From NCBI GenBank assembly GCA_028689615.1, contig JAQVCV010000011.1, positions 1-38,075 of the forward strand: DNA of 38,075 bases, read 5' to 3'. How positions within the stretch are numbered: the first letter of the stretch is position 1; each line of letters starts with the position of its first letter. The translations under genes were made by a program, and so were the position numbers. The notes beneath the pieces are model-generated. The model was given only the letters and a program-made list of their open reading frames with translations, had not been told where the DNA came from and ran no database searches. Source of the DNA: Bacteroidales bacterium. GTDB taxonomy: Bacteria; Bacteroidota; Bacteroidia; Bacteroidales; TTA-H9. Positions 16,114-24,967 of the stretch are shown here, one piece after another.

Positions 16114-16133
16114 AATAATTATCCTTTAACTTG

Positions 16134-18161
16134 TTAAAACAGAACTACCTTTGCAGTTTTGGCAAAGCTTCCATTTACGACTCTGACAACATATTGACCG
16201 GCAGAAAGGTGCAACGGTTGGCTCCAAAGCCCCGATTCGTTCACATTCTGTCGAGCCACTAATTGTCCGGCAAAGGTATAAATTTCTACCAATGCCGTTC
16301 CCGGATTTTGAATAAAAAGCTGATTGCCATAAGTGAAAATTGTTGAAGAAGCAGATGAGGCGGGCGATTCGAGGCCCACACCGCTAAAGGTTAATTTGAA
16401 GCGGGAGGGGGAGTCACCTTCTTCAGCGACGAAGTTATAGACCGGGTTTTCAGAAAGGTTTTGCGTGAAGCCGGTTTTCAGGTCGATCAGGTACGGAATG
16501 GCATTCAGAGCTTCCTCTCCTGTGGCTTCTATACGGTAACTGGTTCCGGCGTTTTTCTCAAAGCCCAGCAACACTTCATTACGTAAAGCATATTCAGGCA
16601 TCGAGTTGGTTGACAACTTATTATCACCAGCAATGGAGTAGAATTTGGGAGCATAAAATGCTGCAAACGATCCGTCATAAAGGCGATCGTAACCAGGAGT
16701 AGCCTCTTCATTTACAACAATCTTTGTCTCCTGCGCGGTGCCGCCTTCGATATCCACAACAGTTAGAACAAAGGGTTCGCTCGATGAAGATTGCTTGTAC
16801 CATGTACCGCCAATGATTCTCTCGCTGGCCGGAATGGTCAGCGTGGTGGCGGCATCAGTTCTAACAAAAAAGCCATTCAAGGCAGGGATTGTGCCGTCGG
16901 CAGAAATATCGACATAAGCCCCGGTGGTGCTGTTCACTATTTTAGCTACTCCTTCAATATGGGTGTTTGTTGGCGCCCAGGTAGCCGCATTCCATTTCAG
17001 ACCACAGGTATAGGGGTTGCCCAAAAGATTCCAGCCCTTGCGTCCGCTGGAAGTGGTGTACGACAATTGAATGCCAGCCACATCTCCGGTGGTCAGTGTT
17101 CCTGTGAATTCTTTTGTCGAGGTGTTTTGATACGCGGCAAGGTAACCTTTTCCGACACTGAACTCATCGCCAAAGGCAGCAGTGTTGAATGTGAAGGGAG
17201 CCTCCGTTCCAACCTTGCTGTTGATCCAGTAGTTGGTTGTCTCGTCCCAAAGGTAAAAATCTTCAGTAATCGCCGGTGGATTAGAGATAAATACCGACTG
17301 AAAAGGCTGATCCGTTACCGGGGATGACAGGAGATGCCAGCCAACCGCATCTCCACCCCAGGCTTCAATGGTTCTTTTTACCGTTGCCTGAACGCCGGTG
17401 CTGCTGTGTTTTAACGATCCACCCGATTCAATAACCAGGCCTGAAGCGCCGGCACTGTTGGTGAGGGTGCCGGTTACGGTCAGGGAATTGCCAGAATTGA
17501 TGGTCAATGATTTAGCAGCATTAATCGTTAAATTTTCGACAACAATGTCACTCCCAATGGTTGCAGAACCGTCTATTACTGCTGAAGATGTAGTCGTTGG
17601 CACACCAAAAGTCCAGTTGACAGCACTTGACCAAGCTCCAACGCCGGTAAAATAGTAACTAGACGATGTAGTAAAAGTAGCCACATAATTTGATCCACCG
17701 TTTGAAAGCCAATTATCTCCTTGGTTAGATCCCCAGTGTTTTGCCCAAACGTGCAATTGATAGGTAGTTGCCGGGCTAAGGCCTGCCAATAAATTAATGG
17801 TTACAGTTTTTGATCCTTGATAGTCATTCCCTCCAAGGTAACTTTGGTCCCAAACAATCTCGGTTGGGGCAATTATCTGAGTAGAACCATCAGCACTCAT
17901 TATTTTGTAGTAGAATGCACCTCCGGTCCTATCTTGATTATCGCTCCAGTACTTCATGTCTGCACCAGTAATTAACAGGTTATTAACTGTTCCGAAATTA
18001 TTTTCATTGAATTGCGTCCCAAAACCTGGATTACCGCCAATCCAGTAGTATCCTACACCCACTCCGTTTGGGTTAATCAGGACATAATCACTATACCAAC
18101 CTGTAGCACCATAAAGAACAGTTGAGGTTACGATGGCAAAAAGAGTAAACAAATGCTTCAT
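16134..18161 (-). CDS. Secreted protein with T9SS type A C-terminal sorting domain
   Basis: This 675-residue cargo protein has a signal peptide (~1-19). The N-terminal module (~22-165) has VGYYWIGGNP, FGTVNNLLITGADMKYW and TGGAFYYKI. A short beta-helix-like part (~170-265) follows, with VVENLTINAAKSLTINSGNS repeats. A middle region has WHLLSSPV and GWNLLGNPY, typical of large Bacteroidota surface proteins. The last ~65 residues (from YGNQLFIQNPG, then VEIYTFAGQLV, LSAGQYVVRVV and a final KVVLF) form the type A domain recognised by T9SS. It should reach the cell surface or medium. No catalytic motif was found. The N-terminal module resembles the insert in the 21738-24932 protein. Confidence 0.82.
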   Translation of the reverse strand: MKHLFTLFAIVTSTVLYGATGWYSDYVLINPNGVGVGYYWIGGNPGFGTQFNENNFGTVNNLLITGADMKYWSDNQDRTGGAFYYKIMSADGSTQIIAPTEIVWDQSYLGGNDYQGSKTVTINLLAGLSPATTYQLHVWAKHWGSNQGDNWLSNGGSNYVATFTTSSSYYFTGVGAWSSAVNWTFGVPTTTSSAVIDGSATIGSDIVVENLTINAAKSLTINSGNSLTVTGTLTNSAGASGLVIESGGSLKHSSTGVQATVKRTIEAWGGDAVGWHLLSSPVTDQPFQSVFISNPPAITEDFYLWDETTNYWINSKVGTEAPFTFNTAAFGDEFSVGKGYLAAYQNTSTKEFTGTLTTGDVAGIQLSYTTSSGRKGWNLLGNPYTCGLKWNAATWAPTNTHIEGVAKIVNSTTGAYVDISADGTIPALNGFFVRTDAATTLTIPASERIIGGTWYKQSSSSEPFVLTVVDIEGGTAQETKIVVNEEATPGYDRLYDGSFAAFYAPKFYSIAGDNKLSTNSMPEYALRNEVLLGFEKNAGTSYRIEATGEEALNAIPYLIDLKTGFTQNLSENPVYNFVAEEGDSPSRFKLTFSGVGLESPASSASSTIFTYGNQLFIQNPGTALVEIYTFAGQLVARQNVNESGLWSQPLHLSAGQYVVRVVNGSFAKTAKVVLF

Positions 18162-18965
18162 AATAAAGGAAATTCAGGTTTATAAATATTCAAGATACTT
18201 AGATTAATCAAATTATTCAATGATTATTTAAATTGGACATTGAATCCAGAAGAGCCAAACACCATTGCATCGCACAATTTCTTCAACTTTTTTAGCATCG
18301 GAAATGACTTTATACAGCTCAAAATTTCAGAACTTTAGTCAAATCTTTGCAAAAAGACGTTCTTTTCGAGTCGATCTTAAGGAAACATACCTAACGATTA
18401 ACCAAAACCTTAAGCAAAATAACGTTCAAAGATAATGGAAGGTTAAACCATTGTCAAGCACGTTTGTTTCGCAATCGTTTGAAATTAAAAATAAATTTTC
18501 ATTTTCCGTCGGGTGGACGAATATCATTTCGATTTTCCAATATTTAAACACACCATGTTCAACTTCAACCTGTTTCAGCTTGTTTAGCAACCGGCTCTCC
18601 CTTGTTTCTTGAAGGAATTAGTTCAAGAAAACAGACCAAGTCGGGAGGACAAGTTTTCTTTTATTCTTGTAGCATTTTCATCCGGATAATTGCGTACAGG
18701 TTGGTTTCTTTATCAGGGAAATATTTCGATCTTTGAATCCTAATCTATTGTTAATTTAGTAGTAATGATTTCCTCGCCAGGCTCCCCCCGTGGGAACAGG
18801 AAAACCTGACCTGCCGCCAATGGAGTATATAACTGACTAGATACCTTCCCTGGAGCCCCATTCCGCCACGAATTACACTTTTATCCATATCCTTGAAAAT
18901 TGTCATTGGGCTTCAAACATAAACCAAACTGCTGGTAGGAAAAGGCTATTAAATGAAACGACCAC
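18162..18965. other. About 800 bp with no gene seen
   Basis: No open frame with coding character, tRNA or strong repeat is visible on either strand. The part next to 18161 must hold the promoter of the 16134-18161 gene, but no exact TAnnTTTG box stands out. A GC-richer patch near 18780-18860 could be a remnant or a small RNA; nothing supports either choice firmly. Confidence 0.5.
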
Positions 18966-19010
18966 AAAAAAAGCCAGCCAACCGCAGCATGATCTCAGGT
19001 TGGCTGGCAA
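18966..19010 (-). terminator. Terminator of the amylase operon
   Basis: GCCAGCCAACC (18973-18983) pairs with GGTTGGCTGGC (18998-19008), followed by seven T on the minus strand. It lies 12 bases past the stop of the last operon gene and is the only strong terminator seen between it and 31489. Confidence 0.9.
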
Positions 19011-19021
19011 ACAGTCCAAAA

Positions 19022-21673
19022 TTATTTTTTTGTGATAACCCTACTCATGGATTTTACTCCGTCAGAAATCCGTAAAAAATAGGTTCCTGCAGAAAAACCG
19101 CTCATATCAATCGTAATAGAACCATTTATAAGTAATCCACTCAACAAGGCCTGGCCTGTTGAGTTGACCAGAATAAAATGATAGTCGGACTTTCCTTGCA
19201 TGTATAGGTATTCGGTTACCGGATTTGGATAAACCCTCATGGAGGTTTCAGGTGATTCAATGCCGTCGAGGATCACTGTTACAACACCACTAATGTTGGC
19301 ACTACCATCCCAGAAACCACCTCCTGTTTCAGAATAGCCGCCATACACGTACTCGCCCGACTGGTACTTAAACCGGCTGGCATAGAAATAGGTTCCGGGA
19401 ACGGTAAACTGGGAGCCGAGGTTAACTTCGAATTCATCGTTATTGCCAACAGGTTGCTTGTAATCCGCAACAAACCAGTTGCTCCAAGTTGAGGGATCGG
19501 TGTTTTGTGTGCTTATACCAATCCAACACTCCAGGCCGGGTGTCTGAACTGACTGGCCTGTTATACCATCAATCCAGGCTTGTGCATACACTTTATATTC
19601 GTCACCAACAGCAATGTTACCTGTGTCGGGCCACTGAAGGTTTACCCAGTTGATTGGAATTGTAGGAGTTGTAGCCACTAACACACCGCTAACGTTATTG
19701 AATCCATCCCAAAAGCCTCCGCCGGAAGGTGACCAGCCACCGTAAATAAAATCGCCGTTATTGTAACGATAACGCATGGCATAATAGTAGGTTCCATCGG
19801 AGAGGATATCAGCACCCAGGTTGCCATAGAATTCATCATTACTCCCGGCAATACCGTTGTAACCAGCTACTATCCAGTTCGTCCATGTGTCAGGGTCGGT
19901 GTTATCGGTGCTGTAGCCAATCCAGGCTTCGAGTCCCGGTGTTTGAGAGCCCGTGCCTGTAAGTCCATCAATCCAAGCCTGGCCGTAAACAAAGAGCTGT
20001 TGGCCGGGGGCTATTGACGCGTTTTCAGGTGATTGGAGGTTAGCCCAACTAATTACTGCAGGCGGTGGTGTTAGAACTGTCACCACGCCACTAATGTTGG
20101 TGGTACCATCCCAAAATCCTCCACCGGTGGTGCTATAACCACCATACACATATCCATTAGTGAGATATTGGTAGCGATAAGCGTAATAGTACGTTCCTAC
20201 GGATGAAAGTTGACTGCCTAAATTGGCCTGAAATTCATCGTTATTGCCAACAGCAACATTGTAATCAGCCAGAAACCAATTTGTCCATGTTGCAGGATCT
20301 GTATCAGAAGTATTGTAACCAATCCATGCGGTCAAACCTGAAGAGGCCGTCCCCTGGCCTGTGACGCCATCTATCCACGCCTGGCCGTAAACCATCATAT
20401 CCTGCTGAGGGGCAATGGAACCGGTAGCAGGCGATTGCAGGTTACACCAACCCACATCAGGGTTGGCGACGGTAAGTTCACCGCTGATGTTTGTTGTCCC
20501 ATCCCAGAATCCCCCCCCAGAAGCGGAGTAGCCCCCATACACATAACTGCCTGTTCCTAGTTTGAAACGGCTTGCATAGTAATAGGTTCCCTCGGTAGTT
20601 ATTTGCGAACCCAGATCAGCCATGAATTCATCGTTGTTGCCTGCAATGCCATAATAGGGAGCCGCGATCCAGTTGGTCCATGTGTTTGGGTTGGTGTTGG
20701 TTGTACTGTAACCAATCCATGCCTGAAGTCCGGCCGCGGGAGAAGGCTGACCGGTTATACCAGGGATCAGTGCCCGGGCATATACATTGAAGGGTGACGA
20801 CGGGGCAATAGTGCCACTGGCCGGTGCCTGTAGGTTTACCCAACTCAGGGTTGGATCGCCTACTGCATAGGTATAATTAGCTCCGTTGTTGTTGTTCACC
20901 CGAATGGAATACATATCATGGTTGGACGTAATCCCGCTAACTGTAGATGTGAATACTTTATAGGATACGGCTGTTCCATTGACCTGACCGGGTATTTGAG
21001 CAGTGCCTGTTGCTCCTGTCATCGTAACTACCACCAATGAAGAGGTCGTCCATCCATTGGTGGTATAGTGTAGGTAAACAATCTCTTCGGCACATTTGGC
21101 TGATGAAAGGGTGACATTGATGGTGGCAGGGGTGCCGGTATTAACCTGCGAGGGGCCGCTGACCGTTGAAATATTCACAGGCTCGGCACTGGTTTCCATG
21201 AAAATAGCATCGGTATCCGTATAATTATTATCCTTCCAATTCATCGTGTACCATTTACCATCAACAACCGTTATTGTATTGTCGGCCCCTTCTTTGGTGT
21301 AGAGCTGAAGAGTGTTCATGGTTACCGTGATGCTTCCCCACTTGTTTCCCCATGGACTGGCTGTCGGGCCACTGGTGAACAGCCAGTTATAGGTTCCTCC
21401 AACTACATCACCGCCAGTAGCGGCAACACTGAAAATGGTTTGCCAACGTGTGGTTCCCGTGGTGATCTTCGTCACCCGTCCATTCGTTACCTGGGTGCTT
21501 GATGCCAATGCAAGGTTGTTAACCGGAGGGTTTGTCCAACCATTCCAGACTCCTGGCAGGTTGAGGCCCTCGGGTTCATAAATCTGCGCTGTCGTCGGGA
21601 AGGGCGACACGAACAGAATCATAACCACCAAGCCTGCAATGAGAGAGAAATAAAACGTGTTTTTAGCCTTCAT
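19022..21673 (-). CDS. Non-catalytic four-module secreted protein with T9SS type A domain
   Basis: The 883-residue protein has a signal peptide (~1-30). An N-terminal domain (~31-165) carries PEGLNLPGVWNGWTNPP and KWYTMNWKDN. An Ig-like domain (~166-272) follows. Four tandem ~130-residue modules lie at about 277-403, 406-535, 541-668 and 673-801. Each has the pattern NLQxPxxGxI, then AWIGYSTxNTDPxTWTNW, GNNDEF, GTYYYAxRF, YVYGGY and GGGFWDGT. The last ~70 residues (YPNPVTEYLYMQGK to RVITKK) are a T9SS type A sorting domain. No hydrolase motif is present. It is the last gene of the operon headed by the GH13 amylase and shares modules with it, so a polysaccharide-binding or scaffold role is inferred. 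Confidence 0.82.
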   Translation of the reverse strand: MKAKNTFYFSLIAGLVVMILFVSPFPTTAQIYEPEGLNLPGVWNGWTNPPVNNLALASSTQVTNGRVTKITTGTTRWQTIFSVAATGGDVVGGTYNWLFTSGPTASPWGNKWGSITVTMNTLQLYTKEGADNTITVVDGKWYTMNWKDNNYTDTDAIFMETSAEPVNISTVSGPSQVNTGTPATINVTLSSAKCAEEIVYLHYTTNGWTTSSLVVVTMTGATGTAQIPGQVNGTAVSYKVFTSTVSGITSNHDMYSIRVNNNNGANYTYAVGDPTLSWVNLQAPASGTIAPSSPFNVYARALIPGITGQPSPAAGLQAWIGYSTTNTNPNTWTNWIAAPYYGIAGNNDEFMADLGSQITTEGTYYYASRFKLGTGSYVYGGYSASGGGFWDGTTNISGELTVANPDVGWCNLQSPATGSIAPQQDMMVYGQAWIDGVTGQGTASSGLTAWIGYNTSDTDPATWTNWFLADYNVAVGNNDEFQANLGSQLSSVGTYYYAYRYQYLTNGYVYGGYSTTGGGFWDGTTNISGVVTVLTPPPAVISWANLQSPENASIAPGQQLFVYGQAWIDGLTGTGSQTPGLEAWIGYSTDNTDPDTWTNWIVAGYNGIAGSNDEFYGNLGADILSDGTYYYAMRYRYNNGDFIYGGWSPSGGGFWDGFNNVSGVLVATTPTIPINWVNLQWPDTGNIAVGDEYKVYAQAWIDGITGQSVQTPGLECWIGISTQNTDPSTWSNWFVADYKQPVGNNDEFEVNLGSQFTVPGTYFYASRFKYQSGEYVYGGYSETGGGFWDGSANISGVVTVILDGIESPETSMRVYPNPVTEYLYMQGKSDYHFILVNSTGQALLSGLLINGSITIDMSGFSAGTYFLRISDGVKSMSRVITKK
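19271..20845 (-). repeat. Four tandem copies of the shared ~130-residue module (third operon gene)
   Basis: The copies lie at about 20845-20465, 20458-20069, 20053-19670 and 19657-19271. Boundaries are set at the NLQ start and the SGxLTV end and are good to a few residues. Confidence 0.85.
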
Positions 21674-21737
21674 TTTGTTATTATTATAAGCATTTAATCC
21701 AATAAAACATATTTGTATTTAATGAGGGAGGCAGCTC

Positions 21738-24700
21738 TTATTCGGGAATCATTCTGGTTATCTGTATGGCAGCGTTGTTATCCATAATAATCATATCCAA
21801 TCCGTCGGCAGTTCCGTCGCCATTCAAATCAACAGTGTTGTAACCCTTGGCAAACAACTCTACTTCATTGTTTAGCAGCACCATATCGGCATTATTGATG
21901 TATCCGTCGGAATTTAGATCTCCCGAATAGATTAAGTAGTAGCTGTCACCTGATGTCTTCAGATTCGAGCCAAAAACATTGGCCGGATTGGAGTATGAAT
22001 GGCTGATAGTGGCTGTAGCAAACGAGACAGGCAATGCTGATGTGGTTTCCAAAATATTTCGTCCTTTGATGGTCAGATAATATTGCCCTGAATTCTCACC
22101 TGGAATGGAAACAGAAATATTACCTGTGGTTGAAAGGTTAACATTGCCCACGGAATAGATAATGATATCATAGTCGGAAGCATCGTGCAATTCAATTGTA
22201 ACCTGATCGGCAATTCCAGCTTCGAATTGGGCTCCACTTAAGCTTTGCGCCTGGTTCATGGTGCCCGCTTCAGAATATAGACCCTCTATGAATACATCAT
22301 TGATATTTAGTATTTTGTCATTGGTTACTGTAAGTAAACCGGAGATATAGCTGGTTCCATCCCACAAACCTCCACCCGATTCAGAGTAACCCCCGTAAAC
22401 ATAATCACCTGTATTAAGCTGAAAACGGGTTGCATAGTAATAGGTTCCGGTTGCAGGTAGTAGCACCCCTATATCGGCCAGATACTCATCATTATTGTTA
22501 TTATCGGCGTTGTAAGTAGCTACAACCCAGTTTGTCCATCCTGATGGATCGGTATTGGTACTGCTTAAACCTACCCAGGCCTGAATTCCTGCACCCTGTC
22601 CGGCACCAGTCGTGATACCGTCAGCGAATACCTGTCCGTAAACGTTATAGGATTGCAATGGCTGTATGGTACCCGATGCGGGATACTGTAAATTTGCCCA
22701 TGAAATTTCAGGCTCTGGCAAATCCTTTACGATTAATTCGCCGCTGATATTGGTAGTTCCATTCCAAAAGCCACCCTGAAAGCCGCCATATACGTAGTCC
22801 TGATCATTCAGTTTAAACCTTGATGCATAATAAAAAGTATCTTCTACGCTCATCAAAGCTCCAAGATTCAGCCTGAATTCATCGTTATTGCCAGATTCGC
22901 CGAAATAGTCAGCCACAATCCAATTCGTCCAAGTTGCCGGATCATCATTTTCAGTATTGTAGCCAATCCACGCCTGAAGGCCGGTTCCCTGACCTGCTCC
23001 GGGTGTTATATCCTCAACGTAGGCTTGGGCATACACGAAGAACTCCTGGTTGGGCTCGATCTGACCACTACCAGGCCATTGTAAATTAGCCCAGTTTATA
23101 GAAGGTGGTGCCTCTTCAGTAACTGTTACAGTCCAGATTTTATCAATCTCACTCTCACTGGTAACGGTATATTGAACCGGGCTTGAAAAATCCATGGTAA
23201 CGCCGCTTTCAGGGTCAATTTTGGCTCCTTCGGAAATAGTAATCGTCGGTGTAAGGCTCGACAAATTTGTTCCAATAGCTACCTCAATTGCCACAGTGGC
23301 ATCTGCACTGTTGATAACTGCTGGTGAAGCCTGCTCAGGTAGTGTAAACGTCAGTATTTCAGCTTCATTGCTCCGTTCGGCAATGGTGAAAGTTCCTGAA
23401 AATGGCCCATCGGTGGTATCTCCTGGAACTCCCGTTCCCGCTACTGAAAAATTGATTTTAAGATAATAATCACCTGGAATTAACCCATCTGCAATGGCAA
23501 TCACGTCGCCAAAGGAGGCCCAGGTCTGGTTTCCATCTCCATCGTTGCTGGTCCAGTTCACATTTCTGATCGTATAGGCTGTCGGCTCAACATCACCAGT
23601 TGCCCAAACCTTATAATGAAATCTGGTTCCTGTTACATCTCCTGAACCTGACTTCCATGTCTTTATTGACGAACCTTTGATATTCAAGCTACTTATCTCA
23701 CCAAGAGCTTTGCCTTCGAATTCAGCCCCTTTTTCGGTGATATCAGCAGGCTGCCCGCTATACCAGTACGTAAAGGTAGGTAGAAGGATTCCTCCGTCAT
23801 CTCTCAGTCCGTAGTTTGGTAGCGGAGGATCAGCAACAGTAACAGTAACTGTCCATGTTTTCGTAGTAGTGCCATCCTGAGCTGTAACTAAATAGGTTAC
23901 AGGGCTTGAAAAGTCGCGGGTAACACCACTTGCAGGATCAATAATAGCTCCAATGGAGACAGTAATTGAGGGGGTAAGCGAGGCTACATTGGTTCCAAAA
24001 GCCACTTCAATTTCTACTGTAGCGTCAAGGCTCGTAATAGTGGCTGCTCCGGTTTGCTCTGGAAAAGTAAAGGTAAGAATCTCAGCCTCGCTGCTCAACC
24101 CGTTGGTAGTGTATGAATAGTAAGCCTCGCTATTGTTGTTGATTTTAATCGAAAACATGTCATATTCGGAAACCGGACTCGCCACGGTGGTGCTAAAGAC
24201 ATAATATTTAACCACAGCACCGGGAAGTTGACCGGGAATAGTGGCTGATCCGGAATTTCCAGTCATTGAAACAGCAGCAATCTGAGAGGTAGTGAAATTA
24301 TTGGTTGAATACAATACATAAAACAATTCTTCGGCGCAGGGTGCCGACGAAGTGGTGATAGTGATTGTGGCAGGTGAATTGGCTGCCACATTTACAGGGA
24401 CTGTCACATCGGTGATGTTTACAGGTGCTGCAGATGTCTCCATGAAAATAGCCTGAGTACCGGTATATCCATTATCTTTCCAGTTCATAGTGTACCATTT
24501 CCCGTTCACCACAGTGATACTATTATTCGGGCCATTATTCCATGTGTAACTCTGAAGAGTATTCATCGTGACAGTTGTGCCTGCCCACTTGTTTCCCCAA
24601 GGACTACCGGTTGAACCGCTTGTAAAAAGCCATTCATAGGTGCCTCCTACAATATTCCCTCCGGAAGCAGCCACCTGAAGGATAGTTTGCCAGCGATGGG

Positions 24701-24932
24701 TTCCTGTTGATATCTTGGTTACCAGTCCGCCGGTAACCTGTGTATAACTGGCCAGGGCAAGATTGGTTGGAGGGTTCGTCCATCCATTCCATGCTCCTGG
24801 CATGTTTAATCCCTCCGGTTCCCATATGTCAGCCTTTACCTCGAATGAGGCCAGGATGAATATTGAAACCGAAAGAACCGGCATTGCTTTCTTTAGTAAA
24901 GCGGAAAAGGAGAGTAATAGCGTTTTTCTCAT
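21738..24932 (-). CDS. Non-catalytic multi-module secreted protein with dockerin-like C-terminus
   Basis: The 1,064-residue protein has a signal peptide (~1-34), then the same N-terminal (36-170) and Ig-like (170-280) domains as its neighbours. Two copies of a DUF5018-like domain (281-368 and 521-607; EAEILTFTFPEQ and EAEILTFTLPEQ) flank a different ~145-residue insert (373-518). Two of the ~130-residue shared modules follow (612-737 and 742-872). The end (875-1064) is a GLYS...QF..GIAD domain closing with two calcium-loop motifs, GDLNSDGYINNADMV and DLNGDGTADGLDMI, as in dockerins. No T9SS type A domain follows. The gene sits 35 bases after the amylase gene and 64 bases before the third gene, with no terminator between. 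Confidence 0.8.
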   Translation of the reverse strand: MRKTLLLSFSALLKKAMPVLSVSIFILASFEVKADIWEPEGLNMPGAWNGWTNPPTNLALASYTQVTGGLVTKISTGTHRWQTILQVAASGGNIVGGTYEWLFTSGSTGSPWGNKWAGTTVTMNTLQSYTWNNGPNNSITVVNGKWYTMNWKDNGYTGTQAIFMETSAAPVNITDVTVPVNVAANSPATITITTSSAPCAEELFYVLYSTNNFTTSQIAAVSMTGNSGSATIPGQLPGAVVKYYVFSTTVASPVSEYDMFSIKINNNSEAYYSYTTNGLSSEAEILTFTFPEQTGAATITSLDATVEIEVAFGTNVASLTPSITVSIGAIIDPASGVTRDFSSPVTYLVTAQDGTTTKTWTVTVTVADPPLPNYGLRDDGGILLPTFTYWYSGQPADITEKGAEFEGKALGEISSLNIKGSSIKTWKSGSGDVTGTRFHYKVWATGDVEPTAYTIRNVNWTSNDGDGNQTWASFGDVIAIADGLIPGDYYLKINFSVAGTGVPGDTTDGPFSGTFTIAERSNEAEILTFTLPEQASPAVINSADATVAIEVAIGTNLSSLTPTITISEGAKIDPESGVTMDFSSPVQYTVTSESEIDKIWTVTVTEEAPPSINWANLQWPGSGQIEPNQEFFVYAQAYVEDITPGAGQGTGLQAWIGYNTENDDPATWTNWIVADYFGESGNNDEFRLNLGALMSVEDTFYYASRFKLNDQDYVYGGFQGGFWNGTTNISGELIVKDLPEPEISWANLQYPASGTIQPLQSYNVYGQVFADGITTGAGQGAGIQAWVGLSSTNTDPSGWTNWVVATYNADNNNNDEYLADIGVLLPATGTYYYATRFQLNTGDYVYGGYSESGGGLWDGTSYISGLLTVTNDKILNINDVFIEGLYSEAGTMNQAQSLSGAQFEAGIADQVTIELHDASDYDIIIYSVGNVNLSTTGNISVSIPGENSGQYYLTIKGRNILETTSALPVSFATATISHSYSNPANVFGSNLKTSGDSYYLIYSGDLNSDGYINNADMVLLNNEVELFAKGYNTVDLNGDGTADGLDMIIMDNNAAIQITRMIPE
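22317..23099 (-). repeat. Two tandem copies of the shared module (second operon gene)
   Basis: The copies lie at about 23099-22722 and 22709-22317. The first lacks the usual SxxGGG before FWNGT and reads GGFQGGFWNGT instead. Confidence 0.8.
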
Positions 24933-24967
24933 ATTGCAAAAAGTGTTAATAGTTAACCATTATTATT

